A stretch of 64,000 nt of DNA from Heliocidaris erythrogramma (Eukaryota > Echinodermata > Echinoidea > Camarodonta > Echinometridae), in assembly GCA_025617745.1 (NCBI GenBank), contig CM046853.1:62939024-63003023 (forward strand). Reading direction: 5' to 3'. The notes below the pieces were generated by a model. It had not been told where the DNA came from, did no database searches, and saw only the letters and a list, made by a program, of their open reading frames with translations. A program made the position numbers and the translations under genes. Of the stretch, positions 57,360-64,000 are shown piece after piece; the first letter of the stretch is position 1, and every line of letters starts with the position of its first letter.

Positions 57360-57880
57360 AAAGAGAGACATGATAACGAAGCTTTTCGGCCTATCATGCA
57401 GGTATGTAACAAGTTACTCGAAATCCACTAGTCCTATATTGTACTCTATGAACCCGGACGCCGTAATTTCAGAACAATCGCAAAGCTTGCACAAACTCCT
57501 TTTGTCTACACAAAAGGGGTTCATGGGATTGAAGTAGGCGGCTTCCAGAAAGCGTAAATGCGCTAGGCTTCTGGCCCGGGACATAATTGAGAATTGATCA
57601 CCGGCATACCTTTGTGCGCAAGCTGGATTGTTCAGCAAATGGAGACCGATCGCTGAATCGCATTTGGCTGTCTTTGGTCTGTTAGCCTGTTAGCGTGCTT
57701 TTCCGATTTGCAGGCACGGACGGGCTGCATGTGCTGATTGGTTATACGGTTCCGAATAGTCGAGGGGATGTGGTGTTTAATGCGATCAGCCAACCGCTGA
57801 GAAGTACGGCCCTGCACGTACCTGGCATCGCACCAACACTGAAATTGGTAAATAACATTACTCAAGTGGGAGGTGGGTAG
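57360..57880 (-). mobile_element. Penelope-like element 3' end with GIY-YIG domain
   Basis: The minus strand reads SNVIYQFQCWCDARYVQGRT, then SQRLADRIKHHIPSTIR (57865 down): the GIY-YIG endonuclease block of Penelope elements, with the Cys-x-Cys spacing and RLxDRIKxHxP. A frameshift near 57635 leads to NPACAQRYAGDQFSIMSRAR and LRFLEAAYFNPMNPFC, the usual C-terminus. Below it, at 57405-57365, comes the hammerhead region with GAAAAGCTTCGTTATC kept, but the CTGATGA half is deleted. The RT part is absent. Inactive. Confidence 0.85.
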
Positions 57881-59189
57881 TACATCCTTGCTAGTTGATC
57901 ATAGCATCCTATTTGTAGCATCCTATTTTTCTACAAATCGGATGCCATATTGAAATCATAACATTTATATACTTAATATCATGCACCCACCTATTTTTTT
58001 AAATAATCCAGGATTTACAGGAAATTAACCCCGTTTTGCCATGTTGTCAACAGGGTTATTGCAAGTGAATCGAGGTGAACGGAAATTATGGAATATTGGA
58101 ATATTGGTATACGGAATATTGGTATAGTGAACGCACGCGTACGCATACGTAGGTCCCAGCTCAGCCATGTCAGCGGTGGAGCTCAGCACTCCAGGCAAAA
58201 AATACTTTTTTTGCAGGATGCATTTTGGTAATTGGTCACAAAATCACAAGAGCCATTTTATTTATTTCAAATAGCCATTTTTGAAGTTGCCAGAGCCATT
58301 TTTATAATTAAAAAACGAAAATATCACTTGTAATATGTTGACATATTGAATTATTGTTTGTTAATTTGTTTTAGGCTGCTAAACTTCCATCGGTACTAAT
58401 AATAATTAGGCGTACAAGTATTTCCTGTTTTTTCCTTTGTCCATAAAAGTATACATGTTTCTTAGAAATATATTGCTGGAAGCACACATTTCAAATTGTA
58501 ATATGGTTTGTCGTTTCTTATCCAAGTTATCCCCTTTTCGTTAGTTTATATTTGTTTTCAAGTTTCCAAATAAAATCATCTACATGTAATTCTGTAACCC
58601 ACAAGTTAGTTAATTGAACTGTTTTGGTGCAAGGTAACTCTCGTTACAAATAATGGGTACATTTACAGAATAATGTGCCTACATGTATATCTTTTTAATT
58701 GTTAGGATCTACAAGTTACTTTTTCCAACATGGGTAGGGTAAACATAGACCAACTAAATGAATCAAAAAAGGAAACAATGGATAAACATATTGAGATTCT
58801 TGAATCATTTCATTTTGGTGTAATTCGCGTTACAAAGAAAGGACATGGTCAATTCTATGAAAGCCTCTTTTTGCAAAGTCTCTTTATACTAGACAATCTC
58901 AATAAAACTTTCCTACCTTGAATTGAAAGTAGGTAATGACTTAAAAATTAACAATATTAAAATTGAGAAATAATGAACTGGTAAAATGCAGGAAGCATAT
59001 ATATCGGTAACTCGCGTTTCATTATGTCCAGTCAAAAAGCCTGGCACAAATTGATGGCACTGTATCTTGTTTGAAATATTTTCACAGATGCACAATTTTG
59101 CAGATAGTAAAATAAAGACATCTAGAACGATTATTTTGCTGTTAAGAGCTTTACTCCCACAAATCAGTTTGTCATATTGAAACTTATAG
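57881..59189. other. Stretch with palindromic GTAAC-N4-GTTAC motifs
   Basis: One 63-codon frame at 58730-58921 (MGRVNIDQLNESKKETMDKH at its start) has an acceptor-like TTGTTAG before it but no donor and no known domain. GTAACTCTCGTTAC, ATTCGCGTTAC and GTAACTCGCGTTTC occur at about 58635, 58822 and 59008. Otherwise AT-rich. Confidence 0.4.
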
Positions 59190-60662
59190 TGTAACTTTGG
59201 AAAAGTGATTGAACGTGTAGTATCTACCCGTTTTCAGTCCTGCTTATGTGAACAGAATCTTCAAAATCCTTACCAATCAGCTTACAAGGAAAAGCACAGT
59301 GTGGAAACGGCACTTCTGAAAGTTCAGAATGACATCTTAATCGAAATGTTCATTTAGGAAGACTTACCGGATTGGTTTTGTTCTAACAAAACCAAACAAA
59401 ACCGAAAACAGTATCGAAGGCACAACTTAGGTCTGACCTAAAGGTCAGACCTAAAAATCAGACCTAAGTTGTGCCTTCCATACTGTTGATCACCGTAATT
59501 TGATTGACAGATTGAAACAGTTTGGCATTGACGGAATGTCTCTTCATTGGTTTCGTTCTTACCTTTCTAATAGATCGCAGTCAGTCCATCTTCGTGACAC
59601 AACATCATCGGCCGTTTTAGGTCCTTACCTGTTTAATGTATACTTTGCCACTTCATGATGTAATCATGAAACATAATATTAGCTACCACATATACACTGA
59701 TGATATACAATTATATTTTTCATGTCTTCCCATTCAAGAACAGGTAGATAAATGCACTGAAGTTCTTGAAGATTGTATTCGCGATATATACGGAAGTGGA
59801 TGAATGATTGTTATCTAAAACTCCATGATAAAACAGAATTTCTGATGTTAGGCTCTAGGCAACAACTTGTAAAGATTAATATTACCCATACCGGTATATG
59901 TGTTGGCTCTTTTCACATTGCTCCTACTGAGAAGGCAAGAAATCTTGGTGTTATTTTTGATAAGGAAATGTCCTTGGATTCACATATCTCTACCGGTAAC
60001 TCTGTGAATTAGCTAACTTACAACCTTCGCAATCTACGCGCTATAAGGAATTTTCTAACCCCCAAACAACTCAACAACTAATCCATGCTTTTGTAACGTC
60101 TTACCTGGATAATTCCAACTCTCTACTGTGGGCCTTCCAAAATACCAAATCCAAAGACTACAAAAATTTCAAAATGCAGCTGCCTGCCTTGTGACCAAAT
60201 CCATACGTTCAGTCCATACTACCCCAATACTACTTGCCGTTCGCTTCATAATCTTGCCCCTTCATATATTTCCTCTCTCCTTCATTCCTCCTCAACTGCT
60301 CGTACAGGTTCCTCCGCCTCCATAAAATTTAAGGAATTACGAACAAAGAGAAGCTGGGGTGACAGAGCATTTACTGCTGCCACACCCCGGCTTTGGAACT
60401 CTCTACCCCACTCAATTGGAATATCACCCACTCAAAAATTGTTTCAAAAACACTTGAAAACATACATATATCTCATGTCAGAGTATTTTGGTTGATTTTT
60501 ATAATTTCACAGTGTTACCTATTCAATATTACTTTCTCTGTCCTATGTAATTTTCTTATCTTTCTTGTATAATTATTATGTATGTTAATTTGTTAGGCGC
60601 CTTGAGCATCCCTTGGGATGGATATGTGCGCATTATAAATGATGCTATTATTATTATTATAT
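59190..60662 (+). mobile_element. Second dead LINE, L2/CR1-like, with 3' tail
   Basis: Reading across frameshifts: FQSCLCEQNLQNPYQSAYKE (about 59235), DTVDHRNLIDRLKQFGIDGM (about 59479), LHWFRSYLSNRSQSVHLRDT, a YTDDIQLYF palm motif near 59695, and an open stretch at 59773-60012 (EKARNLGVIFDKEMSLDSHI). The C-terminal GDRAFTAATPRLWNSLP (about 60360) follows. The 3' end has GGCGCCTTGAGC, GGGATGGATA, GCGCATTATAAATG and a (TTA)n tail at 60648. An inverted segment at 59430-59475 (AGGTCTGACCT repeated both ways) interrupts the RT, suggesting a local rearrangement. Not functional. Confidence 0.85.
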
Positions 60663-61187
60663 CCTGATGATTTACATTCTAATTTTCAGTGGGAAGAGAT
60701 GAAAAATGTTAACTTTGAACAAATACAAAAGTTTGTAAAGATGATGATAAAAGTCAATAATCACACTGAGCTTGAAAGCTTTAGATTTGCCTTGTAAATC
60801 ATTAAAGACGATATCAAATAAAGGACAGTATAGTAAGTATTGTACAAATCTTACTGAAGATGTATGTACAGTAGGTGAATGTAGTACTGTCAACTTCATG
60901 ATCATTAAAATAAAAGAAAACACTGTTTACAAGTTTGCAAAATAGTAAATACATTTAAAACTTTCAAACATGAAAATTGGAACTTGGTAAGGAGTGCAAA
61001 CCAGTGTTTCTTCTATGCAAACCAACTTTTTTAATAGAAATTGTATTTCACACATTAATTATTTAAATACAAATTTAAAAAAAAAAGAAACTTTTTTGTA
61101 ATGATGTAAATTGATGTTCTTCAAAATGACAGTGAAGAGATTGAATACAGTTTTAAAAAACGGTCACACACTCTTTGGAGAAATTTT

Positions 61188-61391
61188 GGCCCAAATTCAC
61201 AAAGGTTTTTTTTAAATGATGGTTTAAACCCCCTCCTGGGTTCTTTAAGCGTACGTACGCATGGAAACTCATCCAATCATAAATTTTCTTTGAGCGCGCG
61301 CATGGGCAATGTGCGCTTATTTACGTTTATTTTAGTATGCTTACGGAGGTTTAAACCTTACCCATTTTTTAAACCTCTGTGAATTCGGGCC
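61188..61391. mobile_element. 204-nt MITE
   Basis: Ends GGCCCAAATTCACAAAGG and CCTCTGTGAATTCGGGCC are inverted, with a second inner pair around GGTTTAAACC. Non-coding. Confidence 0.65.
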
Positions 61392-61396
61392 TTTAA

Positions 61397-61723
61397 AGGG
61401 AGTGGCAAGTCGTAATCCATGGGCCTGACCAGTTGGCCTGACTCGGGGAAATTCGGATACAATCAGGTCCAATCGTGCGCTACCGAAGGAATGTTATTGC
61501 CGGATTCCTCGCGCGATCGTTAACTTGAATCCCTCCATACACAACCGACCAATGAGATTCAAATACTGGAATAAAGAACGCGCGATCTTGTTTACTCAAA
61601 TTTGGGTCAATGTGCGAACTTTTATTAGCTGCGCACGATAAATTGAATTCGCTTTGAACTTTGATCCAGAGGAAGGAGCAGCCAACTGTAAAAGCGCCCA
61701 TAGATTGCGGCTTGTCGCTCCCT
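61397..61723. mobile_element. 327-nt MITE with TTAA duplication, abutting the previous one
   Basis: AGGGAGTGGCAAGTCGTAAT and its inverse (GATTGCGGCTTGTCGCTCCCT) are flanked by TTAA at 61393-61396 and 61724-61727. It starts five bases after the end of the preceding MITE. Confidence 0.65.
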
Positions 61724-62081
61724 TTAAGTTTCAGTGTAAGGTAGCCTAGCAAAACACAATGGCGCATAAAGATGCGGGAAAGACGCAAAGAGGAAAATTA
61801 CTAGTTTTGTCTGTGCTTCTAAAATTAGAATCAGGCATATCTGAATAAAAGTTTTCATATTATTTTGCTTAAAAGTGTTCAGAGGTAAATACTAATTCTA
61901 CATCCTAATATTTTGGTTCTGCATCTATAAAATAAAATTTTGAATTTGATTAATTTTGCCATGTATGCGTCTTTCCCCGTTTTTAACGCGCCACATTTCG
62001 CCCAGCTACCTATAAAATAGAAATTACTGTTCTTCAATAAATGTTTGTTTTGTAGTAATAAATGAAACTACAAGAGCATGT

Positions 62082-62248
62082 GTATCAGTAATTAATTCAG
62101 AATACACCAAATGCCATTGTACATTGCAGCTAAATTCCAAAACACCTTTTTAACCCAGAGTCATGAATCATTAATGACACCAACAAAATGTTGGCAAGGC
62201 AAAGATGAGAGTGGCAATTGTGTTCTGAATTAATTACTGATACACACA
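62082..62248. repeat. Foldback, 167 nt
   Basis: TGTGTATCAGTAATTAATTC is mirrored by GAATTAATTACTGATACACA; the stem goes on through AGAATACACC/TTGTGTTCT. AT-rich loop. Confidence 0.7.
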
Positions 62249-63052
62249 GATTTTGTGCCCCTGATTTTCAAAAAGTGACAAATCTAGTTAAATATTCAGA
62301 GGAATATTTTAAGAAAGGTATTCAGATAATGTAATAAAACTTAGTCGAAATAAATATGACATCCTTCCACTTTATATTGTAAAAACCTCAGTCTAATACA
62401 AGGTATAATTTTTGATTAATTAACATAAAAAATGTCCACTGTTTTTTTTTTACACCTAGTAGATTTCATTTATTCTGCCTTCTTTTGTTTCAATGCAGCA
62501 TATAGTCTGCATAACGCTGCATCTCATTGTATTCACCATACCCTAGCCCCAAGTACAGGTCAAAAGTTGCTCATGCTGGTGGAAACTTATGTTTTTAGCC
62601 AGTAACTCGCGTTACATGGTGGTACATGTAACTCACGTTACACTATTTGTTGGCATTTTTTAAACTGATGACACTGTTTATTTGGCAAACACTTTGCTTA
62701 GAGAATCAGGGTGTAATTAATTTAGAAAATTATGATAGCCAATAACTTAGCTTTACTGATTTCTTCAGAATGAAAAATATTTGTTTTGGTAACTCGTGTT
62801 ACATGGCTCAAGTGGTAACTTTTATGTGATGCTGAAACATTTTGGAAGGTGGTGTAGACATTTCCTTTTAGGGACTGAAGTAGACCCAGATTGATTGTAT
62901 AAATTGAATTAATAGAAGTGCTAGCAATGTTTTTCCAATGAATAAATTATACAAACTAAGTTAAGCATGTTATTTTTAGCAGTTTGTATGACTAAAAATC
63001 TCTTGCATGTTTGTAGTCGTATCTCAGAAAATAATTTCTTTAATTTCAACAT

Positions 63053-63122
63053 ATGGGTAAATCATAATAAAAAATTAATTTCAACATATGGGTAAATCAT
63101 AATAAAAAATTTATTTGCAATG
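63053..63122 (+). repeat. 35-nt tandem duplication
   Basis: AATTTCAACATATGGGTAAA followed by TCATAATAAAAAATT occurs twice in a row. Confidence 0.8.
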
Positions 63123-63742
63123 TGATAAACTTGAAATTTTAGTGTCATGTTCACCTTTCCATGGAATTGACCTTTGTCATTTGTCTTCCTAAATTCATGT
63201 GAAAGTGTGATCATCAAGTATTTTGAATGTGACTGTGAGAGTGATTATGAGAGATATAACTAGTCCCGTTTTGAAAGCCCATTTTCGGTAGTCGTTTACA
63301 ATAAGACAGGCTGACTACCCGCAGTCTGCCAACTGTCTATGGTCTAGACCGGATTTGGAGCGCCAGGGTAAAGCCATGAAACCAGTCCCAAACAGCCTGT
63401 GCAACAACTGTATTTCTGTATCCAAATATTAAAATTAAACAAGTTTAAAACAATCAGAGGTAAATAAGAGGTAATAATAATCGTGACAAAATAATTAAGA
63501 AGTAAGAACCCAGGTTCAAGGGGGTGGATCAACTCTCCTTGTGGCTCAACTCACCTGGATCTCTCCTACAGTACATGTATGTGTGCTGGAAAGGATCAAG
63601 ATTCCCGGCCAAAAACAGCCTGAAAATATCACTTGATCAAGATAAAGATCTTATTGAAGAATCTGGCATGAAATCAGATATTCTATCATCCTAAAATGTA
63701 GTAAGAAGCATTTCTCAAAGTTTTGATGATTATATTGCTTAC

Positions 63743-63932
63743 CTGCCAACTGTCCCTATTTAACAGGGACAACCATGATGTTTGCTAAAAGAAAGAGCCA
63801 CTTTGTCCCTATTTTTGCAAAAATCTGTCTGTAGTAATATATAGGAAACTCAGAAATGTCCCTATTTTTAGCCTCTGCGTGTCATTTGTCCCTATTTCTT
63901 GGGTTTCAGAGTTGGCAGGTCTGATATTGGTG
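63743..63932. mobile_element. Small MITE with GCCAACT ends
   Basis: Ends ACCTGCCAACT and AGTTGGCAGGT are inverted. Inside are several TGTCCCTATTT copies. Confidence 0.55.
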
Positions 63933-64000
63933 TTTTTACCTCTTCCACTTAGAGGTCGTAACCGTTGCTGAAATTGACACAGCCGGACATAGTGATGGTT

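Noticed and set aside
58730..58921. Small gene MGRVNIDQLNESKKETMDKH...
   Set aside because: No recognisable domain, no donor, and a GTTAC repeat motif inside the frame; kept only as a note in the gene-free stretch.

Overview
This is animal nuclear DNA: genes are split into short exons with GT-AG introns, spacers are AT-rich, microsatellites and long G or C runs are common, and transposable-element remnants are dense. A marine deuterostome invertebrate, most likely a sea urchin or other echinoderm, fits the LINE, Penelope and MITE content. That assignment is inferred from overall character, not from a diagnostic gene.

Three multi-exon genes were reconstructed by matching splice sites and reading phase. 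(1) Minus strand, 13516 down to 7071: a complete HMG20A/HMG20B (iBRAF/BRAF35) orthologue, eight coding exons, 366 aa. (2) Plus strand, from 19962: a secreted, very acidic protein. It can end at 30016 (255 aa), at 30879 (298 aa), or continue through phase-1 exons to 36667 (about 399 aa). (3) Plus strand, 39815-45220: a spermidine/spermine-type GNAT acetyltransferase, four exons, 190 aa. A fourth, weaker candidate is a minus-strand signal-peptide exon at 4708-4889 that runs into a MITE. A promoter-like block with NRF-1 and YY1-type motifs and a splice donor lies at 56260-56407 and may start a gene running rightwards out of the window.

The rest is mostly mobile DNA. Region by region: TTAA-flanked MITEs (2.1-3.3 kb); a nested MITE/Penelope composite with hammerhead-ribozyme cores on both strands (7.6-8.4 kb); a C-rich/G-rich mirrored satellite in intron 1 of HMG20 (12.4-13.0 kb); two tRNA-Thr-like copies (16.6 and 16.9 kb); a dead LINE (17.4-18.7 kb); introns of the secreted gene filled with TTAA, hAT and Harbinger-type elements (21-34 kb); foldback elements (31-33 and 36.7-37.3 kb); three Tc1/mariner elements back to back (45.6-49.1 kb); a double hairpin unit (50.6-50.9 kb); a satellite split by a tRNA-derived SINE (51.5-52.4 kb); a large palindrome (55.3-55.5 kb); a second Penelope 3' end (57.4-57.9 kb); a second dead LINE (59.2-60.7 kb); and two abutting MITEs (61.2-61.7 kb).

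The genes show no shared pathway. HMG20 acts in chromatin (LSD1-CoREST), the acetyltransferase in polyamine or amine metabolism, and the acidic protein in the secretory route. Nothing resembles a bacterial operon or CRISPR array.
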